A stretch of DNA of 64,000 nt from Mycobacterium sp. KBS0706 (GCF_005938675.2 NZ_VCCH02000044.1:1-64000); one strand, 5' to 3'. Positions 25,755-34,611 are shown, numbered from the stretch's first letter. The notes: generated by a model from the letters alone, not told the origin. Translations and numbers: made by a program.

Positions 25755-26621
25755 CTATTCGAACATCCCCTTCGGCGTCTGACCCTTGAGGAACGGCTCG
25801 ATCACGGCCGCCAGCAGCTCGGTCTGGCCGATCACGGCGGTGTGCGAGGTCGCCGGCAGCACGGCGAGGCGTGAGGCCGGCAGCGGCTGGCCCATGTCGC
25901 CCATGCCGCCGCCGCCGAGCAGCCGGAACAGCGCCACCGAATGCTCCAGTGTCGCCACATCGGCGTCGCCGGTGATGATCAGCACCGGGGTCTTCAGCGC
26001 CTTGACCTCCGCCTCCCACGCCATCGGCTCCTTCTCCAGCGCGATCAGCTTGCGCACCAGCTCGGGGAAGCCATCGGGGTTGGCGGCAAGCTTGCGATAC
26101 GCCTCGGCGAAGACCGGCATGTCGACGAACATCTCCACCGTCATCTGCGGGATGAACTCCCGGAACGCCGGCTGCCAGCCCTGGGCGTCATAGGCGACGG
26201 AGGCGGCGACGAGCTTGTTCACCTTGTCCGGGTGGCGGATCGCCAGCTGCAGCCCGGCGGCGGCGCCCATCGAATAGCCGAACACATCGGCCTTCTGCAG
26301 CCCCACCGCTTCCATGAAGGCGGCCGTGTCGTCCGCCAGGGCAGGATAGGTGATCGGCCGGTCGATGTCGGTGGTGCGGCCGTGGCCCTGGAACTCGAAC
26401 GCATAGACCTTGTGGGTCTCGGCCAGCTTCGGGATGATCGCGCCCATCGACGGGATGTTCATATAGGCGCCGTGCAGCACGACCAGCGGGTCGCCGCTGC
26501 CGGAGACCTCGTAATAGACCTGCATGCCGTTGACCTCGACGCGGGCGCCCGCCGGCTGGGCCTGGGCGAAGGCGGGGCCGGCGACGAGCAGGGCCGCGGC
26601 AAACAAGGCGGTGCGGATCAT
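25755..26621 (-). CDS. Secreted alpha/beta hydrolase
   Basis: A 288-residue protein from ATG 26621 with GAGAGGAAAG upstream; the open frame continues further 5' but without conservation. An N-terminal signal peptide (RTALFAAALLVAGPAFAQA) suggests export to the periplasm. The fold signals are LVVLHGAY (oxyanion region), the nucleophile elbow GYSMG with Ser117, and the late histidine in ATSHTAVIG. Such proteins hydrolyse esters or related bonds; the substrate is unknown. It is divergent from the GNAT gene with a gap of 108 bases and convergent with the PHP gene. Confidence 0.85.
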   Translation of the reverse strand: MIRTALFAAALLVAGPAFAQAQPAGARVEVNGMQVYYEVSGSGDPLVVLHGAYMNIPSMGAIIPKLAETHKVYAFEFQGHGRTTDIDRPITYPALADDTAAFMEAVGLQKADVFGYSMGAAAGLQLAIRHPDKVNKLVAASVAYDAQGWQPAFREFIPQMTVEMFVDMPVFAEAYRKLAANPDGFPELVRKLIALEKEPMAWEAEVKALKTPVLIITGDADVATLEHSVALFRLLGGGGMGDMGQPLPASRLAVLPATSHTAVIGQTELLAAVIEPFLKGQTPKGMFE

Positions 26622-26729
26622 GGGGCTTTCCTCTCCAGCGGGTGCGGTTTCGCTGACGCTGTCGATAAGACGAAGCACCCCTGCCCCGATCCGACACGGC
26701 CGCAGCAGAATCTTTGCGAAGGCATCCGG

Positions 26730-27179
26730 ATGAAGATCCGCATCCGCCCGGCCCGGCCGGAGGACAGGGACGCGCTCGGGGCGCTCAAGCTGCGCGCCTC
26801 GCTGGCCTGGGGCGATCATGTCGAGGAATTGCAGGCGCTGCCCGAGGCGCGGCAGGTTCCGGCCGGGCACCTGCCCGCGGCCATCGTCGCCGAGTTGGAC
26901 GGCGCGATCGTCGGCTTCGCCACGGTGCTGGCGCGCGGCGCCGGTGAGGCCGAGTTGGAGGACCTGTTCGTCGATCCCGCTTCCTGGCGTCGCGGCATCG
27001 GCGCCCGGCTGGTGGCCGAGGCCGAGACGCGCGCCGCCGCGCTCGGCACCCGTTCGCTGCATGTGATCGCCCATGAACGGGCGCGGGCCTTCTACGAGCG
27101 CTGCGGGTTCCGGGTCGTCGGCACGGCGATGACCGCCTTCGCCCCGGCCCCGGAGATGCGGAAGGATCTCGCGCGCTGA
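26730..27179 (+). CDS. GNAT family N-acetyltransferase
   Basis: A 149-residue protein from ATG 26730; the open frame upstream is antisense of the hydrolase. It begins with MKIRIRPARPEDRDALGALK and contains the acetyl-CoA binding motif A as FVDPASWRRGIGARLVAEAE, followed by ALGTRSLHVIAHERARAFYE and RCGFRVVG, the usual GNAT C-terminal strands. It transfers an acetyl group to an amine of unknown identity. It stands alone between the divergent hydrolase and a convergent small gene. Length is typical for a single-domain GNAT. Confidence 0.88.
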   Translation: MKIRIRPARPEDRDALGALKLRASLAWGDHVEELQALPEARQVPAGHLPAAIVAELDGAIVGFATVLARGAGEAELEDLFVDPASWRRGIGARLVAEAETRAAALGTRSLHVIAHERARAFYERCGFRVVGTAMTAFAPAPEMRKDLAR

Positions 27180-27195
27180 CCGCAGGCCTGTCCAG

Positions 27196-27540
27196 CTACA
27201 GCAGGGCCACGCCCACCGCGGTGTTGACCACGTCCCTGACCGCTCTCAAGACCGCGTTGATGATGTCCTGGATCTCCTTCAGGACGCGGTTGGCGAACCT
27301 GACGATCACCGAGGCCGCGGCATCCAGCGACGCCGCCACCTCGACATCCGCGATGTCCTTCGTGAACGTGCCGTCGGCGAGCCGCCCTCCGGTCACGGCG
27401 AGGCTGCGGGCGATCGACGCCATGGTCGGGATGACATGCTGCTCGATGTCTTGGACGACACCCCGAAACGAGATTTCGGCCTGTCCGGTCAGGGCGGACA
27501 GGATTTTCCGCGTCGCGCTATCCAGGCTGGAGCTCGGCAT
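27196..27540 (-). CDS. Hypothetical protein, helical, island gene 4
   Basis: A 114-residue protein that I do not recognise. The start is supported by an AGGAGAG site seven bases upstream. It is predicted to be mostly helical, with a C-terminal amphipathic or hydrophobic stretch (EIQDIINAVLRAVRDVVNTA followed by VGVALL). It has no cysteine and no clear signal peptide. It begins 11 bases after the stop of the lipoprotein gene and is likely co-transcribed with it. The C-terminal helix could associate with membranes, but that is inference. It is the last gene of an AT-flanked minus-strand group. Confidence 0.6.
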   Translation of the reverse strand: MPSSSLDSATRKILSALTGQAEISFRGVVQDIEQHVIPTMASIARSLAVTGGRLADGTFTKDIADVEVAASLDAAASVIVRFANRVLKEIQDIINAVLRAVRDVVNTAVGVALL

Positions 27541-27551
27541 GGGAGTCTCTC

Positions 27552-28214
27552 CTACTCATTGCCCAGCGGCTTGATGTCTCGCTCAGCGCCAACGAGTTCG
27601 TTGAGGCTGATGGCAACCGCGCTGACGATCGGGGCGTCGCTTTGCCCGGGCGAGAAGATGTTGAAGATCGGCGGCACCGAGAAGAGCGTCGTGCAAAGCA
27701 CGGCCTTCGCCGACCGGTTGCACCGCAACTGGTGCTGGCTTCTGAGCCGCTCCATGTTGTTCTGGGCGAGCCGCACCAGGATGGTGATGCAGCTGGCGCT
27801 GTCCGCCTCTCCCTGCGGGGACGCTGCGGCGATCGACGGCGCGGCCTGGTCCCCCAGGGGGAGTGGAACCTTCTTGGCGGCGTCCAGCGCGCGCCCGCAG
27901 GGAACGCCGCCGCTCAGGCTCTCCGAGCGCATCCGGATCACCGCCAGGCGTGCTTCGAAGTCGGCATATTGTGACGCGTGCTCGTCGTAGTAGCCCTTCG
28001 GCGTGCCGGCGACCATCTGCATCCCCGCCGCGAATCTGAGGAAGTCGGACTGCAGGGCGCTGGCCTGGTCATCGATGTCGCTGCTGTATGGCGCCGTGAG
28101 CTGGACCGTGCACCCTGCGACGAGAGTGGTCGCCGCGATGCCCCTCAGCAGGCGGCGCACGCGACGCCCCCATGCCGCCAGGCGTATGGAGAAAGCGAGC
28201 TCTGTATTGCTCAT
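27552..28214 (-). CDS. Hypothetical lipoprotein with extra cysteines, island gene 3
   Basis: A 220-residue protein with GGAG eight bases before ATG 28214. Residues 20-35 give an arginine-rich start and a lipobox (GIAATTLVAGC), so it is probably lipid-anchored at the cell envelope. The mature part is mainly polar and helical, with four more cysteines (in GVPCGRA, SASCITI, LRCNRS and VLCTTL) that could form disulfides in the periplasm. A weakly hydrophobic region TTLFSVPPIFNIFSPG follows. I do not recognise a family. It is the first gene of a pair with the 114-residue protein and follows an AT-rich gap. Confidence 0.65.
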   Translation of the reverse strand: MSNTELAFSIRLAAWGRRVRRLLRGIAATTLVAGCTVQLTAPYSSDIDDQASALQSDFLRFAAGMQMVAGTPKGYYDEHASQYADFEARLAVIRMRSESLSGGVPCGRALDAAKKVPLPLGDQAAPSIAAASPQGEADSASCITILVRLAQNNMERLRSQHQLRCNRSAKAVLCTTLFSVPPIFNIFSPGQSDAPIVSAVAISLNELVGAERDIKPLGNE

Positions 28215-28343
28215 CGAGTTCTCCTGAACTTGTTTTCCATTATTGAAATAAATCGAGAAATCTTGGCTATATGAAATGAACTCTCAAACCGCTCTCAATA
28301 ATTATACACCGCCCTTAATCACATCAATGAAAGGCTAACCTAG
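28215..28343. promoter_or_regulatory. AT-rich intergenic region upstream of the lipoprotein gene
   Basis: The 129 bases contain long AT-rich stretches (TATTGAAATAAATC, CAATAATTATACACC) in strong contrast with the GC-rich surroundings. It probably holds the promoter of the lipoprotein gene on minus and separates it from the DUF2272 gene. No clear terminator hairpin was found. Confidence 0.45.
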
Positions 28344-28973
28344 CTAGAGAGCGTTCTTGATCACGCCGACGAAGGTGCGTCGCCCGTCCCTGATCCGCCC
28401 CTCGGAGTCCAGCTTGTACGTCGTCCGGGTCACCGCCTGTGAGACGTTTCCGCCGATGACGTCGACTTCGCCGTCGCGGATTGCGACGACGATGTCGGAA
28501 TGACTGCAGAAGCTGCCCGCCGTGCCCTCGCGGATCTTCTTGAGCTCCCTCCTGGCCTCGGCAAAGGTCGATGGCGGCCTGCGGCAATCACGGCCGGTCC
28601 GGCTCGACCAGAGGAGATCGCCGATGCCGGGCGCGGTGACGCCGGGATCCTCGACCGAGAGCCCCGGGAACCTCCCCGAATCGATCTTCGAGACGTAGAT
28701 CGAGTGGTTCTCATGCGAGGGAAAGCGCTCGCCGGAGCCGGCCTCGATGAAGCAGAACGAGATGAAGGCTGCCGACCATGCCGGAGGATCCCTGCCGTCG
28801 AGGTCGATGTCGATCGACCGCCAGTAGTCTCCGACAAAGGCGAAGAACGGAGAATCTTCCTCCATTTTGGGGCCGGCAAATCCCGCTTGGGTACTGTCGA
28901 TCGCGACGCGCGGCCCGCCCCAGCGGTCCCATTCCGCTCGCGCCACCCTGACCAGATCGTCGACGAAGGCCAT
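28344..28973 (-). CDS. DUF2272 domain protein, island gene 2
   Basis: A 209-residue protein from ATG 28973, with GGGGAGGT four bases before it; a GTG two codons upstream is possible. It shows the DUF2272 pattern: FVGDYWRSIDIDLDGRDPPA then WSAAFISFCFIEAG, SHENHSIYVSKID, and a later SHSDIVVAI. This arrangement suggests a peptidase- or amidase-like fold, though I do not see a confident catalytic cysteine at the usual place. No signal peptide is visible. It starts 12 bases after the stop of the 291-residue protein gene and is surely co-transcribed with it. Function is unknown. Confidence 0.75.
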   Translation of the reverse strand: MAFVDDLVRVARAEWDRWGGPRVAIDSTQAGFAGPKMEEDSPFFAFVGDYWRSIDIDLDGRDPPAWSAAFISFCFIEAGSGERFPSHENHSIYVSKIDSGRFPGLSVEDPGVTAPGIGDLLWSSRTGRDCRRPPSTFAEARRELKKIREGTAGSFCSHSDIVVAIRDGEVDVIGGNVSQAVTRTTYKLDSEGRIRDGRRTFVGVIKNAL

Positions 28974-28985
28974 TGCCACCTCCCC

Positions 28986-29861
28986 TCAGACGAAGTCGCC
29001 TGCTGCACGAGACCATGTCCTTGTCTTCAGCTTTGCCCGCCGGGTCTCGAGCGCGGCCTTCAGGTTCTGCACGCGCTGGGGCTCTCCGTCGCCGCCGACT
29101 TCGAGCAGGGCTTCGAACGGCTTTCTGGCGCCGAGCGCCGCCTGCAACTCGTCGAACCGGGCGCGCCCCTGGTGCCTGACATCCATCACGATGCAGCACA
29201 GGTCGGCGCCGCGGCCGTCCAGCCCCAGCCGCCGGTCCGCTTCCTTCACCAGGCGGCGGGCCGTGTTGATCATGTGCTGGACCTGCAGCAGCCGCACATC
29301 CGGGTGATGGCCAGTCCAGTGGATCAGCTTGGCCGCGGCGATGACCTCGGCATCCTCCACATCGTCGAGCGTTGGGTTGAGGAAGAGTTGCAGCGGCTCG
29401 GTCGAGCCCGCATCCTCCATGGGGATGACCCTCGCCTCCTCGACCTTGACGATGCGTCCCGCCTGGACCTCGAGATTGGGGAAGTAGTCCTCGACCTCGG
29501 GCCGCTGCAGCATGTCGCGAAACCAGCGGATGAAATCGCCGTCCGGAACGTGGGCGGCGAACTGGCCGAACCCGAAGGTGAAGCGCGCGCGATCGAAGGT
29601 GTTCAGCGAGATGAAGCTTTGCCCTTCGCAGATCGCCGTCGGTTCGATGAAATCGCACCAGAACGGATGTACGGCTTCGAAGTCCTTCGCGACGTAGAGG
29701 ACCTTCCTCGCCTCCTCCGACCCGAAGAAGCCGCGGTCGTTCGACAGCCCGAACCGCTCCCCGCCGAACCGGACCTTCGAAGCGATGGCGAAGGCTTCGC
29801 CGTCGTCGGCTCGCGCCGAGAAATGCCTGCCGTCGCGCACGATGTCGAAATGAATGGCCAT
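28986..29861 (-). CDS. Hypothetical protein with lysozyme-like motif, island gene 1
   Basis: A 291-residue protein from ATG 29861, preceded by GGGGGGCCTC; longer in-frame starts lie in AT-rich promoter sequence. I do not recognise the family with certainty. The segment CEGQSFISLNTFDRARFTFG then FGQFAAHVPD (residues 78-107) looks like the lysozyme/transglycosylase pattern, where a catalytic Glu (Glu79 here) precedes a GxxQ by about 20 residues. A central FPNLEVQAGRI and a C-terminal helical part with MDVRHQGRARFDELQ follow. No signal peptide is seen. It heads an operon with the DUF2272 gene. Confidence 0.6.
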   Translation of the reverse strand: MAIHFDIVRDGRHFSARADDGEAFAIASKVRFGGERFGLSNDRGFFGSEEARKVLYVAKDFEAVHPFWCDFIEPTAICEGQSFISLNTFDRARFTFGFGQFAAHVPDGDFIRWFRDMLQRPEVEDYFPNLEVQAGRIVKVEEARVIPMEDAGSTEPLQLFLNPTLDDVEDAEVIAAAKLIHWTGHHPDVRLLQVQHMINTARRLVKEADRRLGLDGRGADLCCIVMDVRHQGRARFDELQAALGARKPFEALLEVGGDGEPQRVQNLKAALETRRAKLKTRTWSRAAGDFV

Positions 29862-30174
29862 GAGGCCCCCCGAAATGCGCAAACCCAATGAATTCTGAAT
29901 GCGTCGGCATCGGCTCGGCGGGAGCAGAAAACACCGCCGGCCACGATCAAACCATTCCATATATTATACACAAATGGTAATAAGATTACAGCAGGCATAT
30001 TTTCATGGATATTTAAGATCGCCTGCAGCGCGCTTGAGACAATCGCTTCAGGCACTTCAGCCTGCTGTCCTGCCGCAACAGATCAATCCGCGCGACCGGC
30101 ACGCGGAATCGCTGTCTATGGTCCGGGGCGCGGGCTCGCCCCGTCTCGTCCCGCAGAGCGGCGCGCCGCCCCGG
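29862..30174. promoter_or_regulatory. AT-rich promoter region of the island operon and RND downstream gap
   Basis: About 310 bases without a gene. The part 29940-30030 is AT-rich. Read on minus it carries a perfect -10 hexamer TATAAT (29963-29968 on plus as ATTATA) about 100 bases upstream of the 291-residue protein gene; no good -35 is seen. The part 30100-30174 is GC-rich downstream sequence of the RND pump with a short GGGGCG/CGCCCC stem at 30125-30142. Confidence 0.5.
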
Positions 30175-33100
30175 CTACTCCGCCGGCTTCGGATGGGCCG
30201 GCGGCGCGTCCGCCTCGACCACCCGGTGATGGTCGCGGGCGAGGTAGGTGTAGACCATCGGCACCACGAACAGGGTGAACAGCGTGCCGATCGACATGCC
30301 GGAGGCGATCACCAGCCCGATCGAGAACCGCGCCGCGGCGCCGGCGCCGCTGGCATAGAGCAGCGGCACCACGCCCAGCACCATCGCCGCCGTGGTCATC
30401 AGGATCGGCCGCAGCCGGATCGCCGCCGCCTGCTCGATCGCGTCGCGCCGCGACAGCCCCTGCTCCTCCTGCAGCTTGTTGGCGAACTCCACCATCAGGA
30501 TGCCGTGCTTGGTGATCAGCCCGACCAGCGTGATCAGCCCGATCTGGGTGTAGATGTTGATGCTGGCGCCGGGCACGGTGATGACGATGCCGAGCAGCTT
30601 GCCGATCCCCGGCAGCATCGAGCCGAGATTCAGCGCCGCCAGCGCGCCGAAGATCGACAGCGGCACCGACATCATGATGATCAGCGGGTCGCGGAAGCTC
30701 TCGAACTGCGCCGCCAGCACGAGGAAGATCACGATCACCGCGAAGGCGAAAGCGATCATCACCGTGTTGCCCTCGGTGATGTACTGCCGCGAATCACCCT
30801 CGTAGTCATAGGTGACGCCGCGCGGCAGGATGCGGTCGGCCGTCTCCTGCAGGAAGGTCAGCGCCTGGCCCAGGGTGACGATCACCGGGGTCGGCACCCC
30901 CTGGATGGTCGAGCTGTTGAGCTGGTTGAACTGGGCGAAGGCATTCGCCGTCGCCTGGGTCTTCAGCGTCACCACCGAGGACAGCGGGATCAGGGCGCCG
31001 CTGGCGGTGCGGACGAAGTACTTGTTCAGCTCCTCCGGGTTCAGCCGGCTCTCCTGCGCCACCTGCGGGATCACCTTGTAGCTGCGGTTGTCGCGGTCGA
31101 ACCGGCCGATGTCGTTGCCGCCCAGCATGACGTTCAGCGTGGTGCCGACGTCGTCCATGTTGATGCCCAGCGCCGCCGCCTTGTTGCGGTCGATCTCGAC
31201 CGACAGCTCCGGCCGGTCGAAGGACAGGGTGGCGTTGGCGAACAGGAACAGGCCGCTCTTGCGCGCCTCGTTCGCGATCTGCTGCGCCATCTCGTAGACC
31301 AGCTGAGGCGAGCCGGGGGCCTTGATCACGAACTGGATCGGCGGGCCGCCGGAGGAGCCGGGCAGCGCCGGCGGCGTGACGACGAAGCCCTCGACCCCGG
31401 CGATGCCGCTGACCACCTGCTGGACCTGGGCCTGGATCTCGGCGCCGCTGCGGGTGCGTTCGCCCCATGGCTTGAAGGTCATGCCGCCGAAGCCGGAGGC
31501 CAGCGAGCCGGCGCCGTTGACCGCGAAGATCGCGTCGTGCTCCGGGATCGCCTGCAGGTCCTTGATCAGCTTGTCGCTGAACCGGTTCATGTATTCCAGA
31601 TTGGCGTAGCGCGGCCCCTCGAGGATCATGAACACGAAGCCCTGGTCCTCCTCCGGCGCCAGCTCGCTCGGCGTGTTCGCGAACAGGAAGGCCGAGGCAC
31701 CGAGCAGCACGACGGCCAGGAAGATGGTGACCGGCCGGTAGTTCAGCGAGTGGCGCAGCCGCCGGTGGTACCAGCCCTGCAGCCCGGTGAAGAAACGGTC
31801 GACCGCGCGCTGGAACCGGCCCCCGCCTTCGCCATGCGGCTTCAACAGCTTGCTGGTCATCATCGGCGACAGGGTCAGCGCGACGATGCCGGAGATGATG
31901 ACGGCGCCGGCCAGGGTGAAGGCGAATTCGCGGAACAGCGCCCCGGTCAGGCCGGTGGCGAAGCCGATCGGGGCATAGACCGCGGCCAGGGTGATGGTCA
32001 TCGACACCACCGGCCCGGCGATCTCCGCCGCGCCCTGCAGCGCCGCCTGCCTGGGCGTCAGCCCCTCCTCGATATGGCGGTGGATGTTCTCCACCACCAC
32101 GATGGCGTCGTCGACCACCAGGCCGATGGCCAGCACCATGGCCAGCAGCGTCAGCGTGTTGATCGAGTATCCCAGGGCATAGAGGCAGAACAGCACGCCG
32201 ATCAGCGACAGCGGGATGGTGACGATCGGGATGATCACGGCGCGGAACGAGCCGAGGAACAGCAGGATGACCACGACCACGATCGCCACCGCCTCGGGGA
32301 TGGTCTTGCCGACCTCCCAGATCGAGGCCTCGATGAACTCGGTGGCGTCGTAGACGATCTCGCCGCGCATGCCCTCCGGCATCTGGCGCACGATGTCCTG
32401 CATCGCCGCGCGCACATTGGCCGCCGTGGTCAGCGGGTTGGCGGCGGGGGTCGGGTTGATGGCGATGAAGATCGCCTCGCGGCCGTTGAAGGTGACGCGC
32501 GCGTCGTAGCTCTCGCTGCCCAGCTCGACCCGGGCCACGTCCTTCAGCCGGACGATGTTCGACCCGTCCGAGCGCACCACCAGGTCGCCGAAGGCCTCGG
32601 CCGTGCGCAACGTGGTGTCGGTGCGGATGGCGAAGGTGACCAGCTCGCCCTCGGTCCGGCCCGGCGCCGACTGGAAGTTGTTGGCCCGGATCGCCGTCAC
32701 CACATCGGCCGCCGTCACCATGTGCGCGGCCAGCCGCATCGGGTCGACCCAGACCCGCATGGCGAAGCTCTTGGCGCCCAGGATGTCGGCATCGGCCACG
32801 CCCTCGGTGGTCGAAAGCTGCGGCTGCACCACCCGGGTGATGTATTCGGTCACCTCCTCCGGCGACATCCGGTCGCTGTCCAGCGCGATGTACTGGATCG
32901 CGATGTCCTGGCCGGTGCCCTTCACCACCACCGGGTCCTTCGATTCGTCCGGCAGGTCGTTGCGGACCTGCTGCACCTTGGTCAGCACCTCGGTCAGCGC
33001 CGAATCGGGGTTGGCGTTCAGCCTCATATGCACCGACACGGTGCTGACGCCCTGGACCGAGGAGGAGGTCACGTAGTCCAGCCCCTCCGTGCTCGCCACC

Positions 33101-33309
33101 GCCTGCGCGACCGGGGTGGTGATGAACCCCTGCATCAGGTCGGCGCTGGCGCCCGGATAGGCGGTGGTGATGGTGATCACCGTCTCTTCGGTCTTCGGGA
33201 ACTGGCGCACCGGCAGCGACGCCAGCCCCTGCAGCCCGAGCAACAGGATCAACAGGCTGATCACCGAGGCCAGCACCGGCCGGCGGATGAAGATCGAGGT
33301 GAAGTTCAT
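30175..33309 (-). CDS. RND multidrug efflux permease (HAE1/AcrB type)
   Basis: A 1044-residue inner-membrane pump. The start NFTSIFIRRPVLASVISLLI is the conserved first membrane helix. The proton-relay aspartates are in AIGLVVDDAIVVVENIHRH in the fourth helix, and repeats such as GRDNRSYKVIPQVA-like FDRDNRSYKVIPQV and the duplicated periplasmic loops are intact. It exports drugs or other toxic compounds together with an adaptor and an outer-membrane channel, using the proton gradient. The adaptor gene lies 21 bases upstream. No TolC-like gene is present, so the channel must be encoded elsewhere. Confidence 0.95.
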   Translation of the reverse strand: MNFTSIFIRRPVLASVISLLILLLGLQGLASLPVRQFPKTEETVITITTAYPGASADLMQGFITTPVAQAVASTEGLDYVTSSSVQGVSTVSVHMRLNANPDSALTEVLTKVQQVRNDLPDESKDPVVVKGTGQDIAIQYIALDSDRMSPEEVTEYITRVVQPQLSTTEGVADADILGAKSFAMRVWVDPMRLAAHMVTAADVVTAIRANNFQSAPGRTEGELVTFAIRTDTTLRTAEAFGDLVVRSDGSNIVRLKDVARVELGSESYDARVTFNGREAIFIAINPTPAANPLTTAANVRAAMQDIVRQMPEGMRGEIVYDATEFIEASIWEVGKTIPEAVAIVVVVILLFLGSFRAVIIPIVTIPLSLIGVLFCLYALGYSINTLTLLAMVLAIGLVVDDAIVVVENIHRHIEEGLTPRQAALQGAAEIAGPVVSMTITLAAVYAPIGFATGLTGALFREFAFTLAGAVIISGIVALTLSPMMTSKLLKPHGEGGGRFQRAVDRFFTGLQGWYHRRLRHSLNYRPVTIFLAVVLLGASAFLFANTPSELAPEEDQGFVFMILEGPRYANLEYMNRFSDKLIKDLQAIPEHDAIFAVNGAGSLASGFGGMTFKPWGERTRSGAEIQAQVQQVVSGIAGVEGFVVTPPALPGSSGGPPIQFVIKAPGSPQLVYEMAQQIANEARKSGLFLFANATLSFDRPELSVEIDRNKAAALGINMDDVGTTLNVMLGGNDIGRFDRDNRSYKVIPQVAQESRLNPEELNKYFVRTASGALIPLSSVVTLKTQATANAFAQFNQLNSSTIQGVPTPVIVTLGQALTFLQETADRILPRGVTYDYEGDSRQYITEGNTVMIAFAFAVIVIFLVLAAQFESFRDPLIIMMSVPLSIFGALAALNLGSMLPGIGKLLGIVITVPGASINIYTQIGLITLVGLITKHGILMVEFANKLQEEQGLSRRDAIEQAAAIRLRPILMTTAAMVLGVVPLLYASGAGAAARFSIGLVIASGMSIGTLFTLFVVPMVYTYLARDHHRVVEADAPPAHPKPAE

Positions 33310-33330
33310 CGTTCCCCCTTCCCGGCCGGC

Positions 33331-34506
33331 TCAGGACCCAGCCGGCGGAGGACGGGTGGGGTCGACCGAGTTGTCGATCACCACCGGGAACCCGTTCTGC
33401 AGCTTGAGCTGGCCGGAGGTGACGACCTGGTCGCCCGCCTTCACCCCCTCGACGATCTCGGCGAGATTGCCCTGGCGCTGGCCGACCCGGACGAAGACCT
33501 GCTCGACCGCCAGCTGCGGCCCGGCCGGCGCCTGGCCCTCTCCCTTGGCGGCATCACCTGAGGCCGCCGGCGGCTGCTGGCCGGCCTCCGCCGGCTTCTC
33601 GCGGATCGCGAAGACGGTGTCGCCATAGAGGCTGAAGGTGATCGCGGTCTGCGGCACGGTCACCACATTGGGCCGCTCCGGCAGGATCAGCCGGACATTG
33701 GCGAAGAAGCCGGGGCGCAGCTTGAGGCCCGGATTGTCGATGGTCGCCCGCACCTTGACCATGCGGCTGGCGGCGTCGACCACCGGCTCGATGCCGCTGA
33801 CCTCGCCGCGGAACACCTCGTCCGGGAAGGCATCGGCCCGCACCTCGACCTTCTGGCCCTGGCTGATGCGGCTGAACGCCTGCTCCGGCAGGGTGAAGTC
33901 GGCATAGACCTGGTCCAGGCGCTGCAGCGTCACCAATGCGTCGCCGGCGGCGACGTAGCGGCCGATGTCGATCTTGCGGATGCCGACCATGCCGGCGAAG
34001 GGCGCCATCACCGCCTTCTTGTCGATCGTCGCCTGGGCGCGGGCGATCTGCGCCTGCGCCTTCAGCAGCTCGGCATTGGCGGAATCGAGGTCGGATTGCG
34101 GGGCGTTGCCGCGCGACCGCAGCGACGACACCCGGTCCAGGACCCGCTGCGCCAGATCCATTGCGGCCTGGTACAGACGCACATCCGCCTGGTCGATCGA
34201 ATCATCCAGCTGCACCAGCCGCTGCCCGGCCTGGACCGTGTCGTTGGCCTTGAAGTCGATCGACTTGACCGTGCCTGCGACCTCGGAGGCGACCTCGATG
34301 CCCTCGACCGCGGAGACGCTGCCGATGCCCTCGAGATAGTCGGTCCAGGTCTTCGCCTCGGCCTTGGCGGCGGAGACGGTGACCGGCGGGATCTGCGGAT
34401 TGGCGAACATCTCCGCCACCACCTGATCGCGCTTGAGGTTCATGCCGACGAGCCCGCCGACAACGACGATCAGGGCGATTCCGACCAGGATGAAGCGGAG
34501 GATCAT
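33331..34506 (-). CDS. RND efflux periplasmic adaptor subunit (MexA/HlyD family)
   Basis: A 391-residue protein from ATG 34506, with GGGGACGGA upstream; in-frame codons further 5' are not conserved. A single N-terminal membrane anchor (LRFILVGIALIVVVGGLVGM) replaces a lipobox. It is followed by a lipoyl-like half motif (GTVKSIDFKANDTVQAGQRL), a coiled-coil hairpin around residues 100-160, the second half (MAPFAGMVGIRKIDIGRYVA), and a beta-barrel. It bridges the pump to the outer-membrane channel. The C-terminal tail is rich in Ala, Gly and Pro. It is the first gene of the two-gene operon. Confidence 0.93.
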   Translation of the reverse strand: MILRFILVGIALIVVVGGLVGMNLKRDQVVAEMFANPQIPPVTVSAAKAEAKTWTDYLEGIGSVSAVEGIEVASEVAGTVKSIDFKANDTVQAGQRLVQLDDSIDQADVRLYQAAMDLAQRVLDRVSSLRSRGNAPQSDLDSANAELLKAQAQIARAQATIDKKAVMAPFAGMVGIRKIDIGRYVAAGDALVTLQRLDQVYADFTLPEQAFSRISQGQKVEVRADAFPDEVFRGEVSGIEPVVDAASRMVKVRATIDNPGLKLRPGFFANVRLILPERPNVVTVPQTAITFSLYGDTVFAIREKPAEAGQQPPAASGDAAKGEGQAPAGPQLAVEQVFVRVGQRQGNLAEIVEGVKAGDQVVTSGQLKLQNGFPVVIDNSVDPTRPPPAGS

Positions 34507-34611
34507 GCGCAATTCCGTCCCCAGGCCCGCGTTGATCATACGGGCTCGTGCTGTGAATCGAAAAGCGCAGCACCATACACTAGACCGCGACGCCCAGCCT
34601 AACTTGAAACA

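Noticed and set aside
29899..33561. A 1220-codon plus-strand frame across the RND pump
   Set aside because: It lies opposite an intact RND permease and reads as Arg/His/Gln-rich low complexity.
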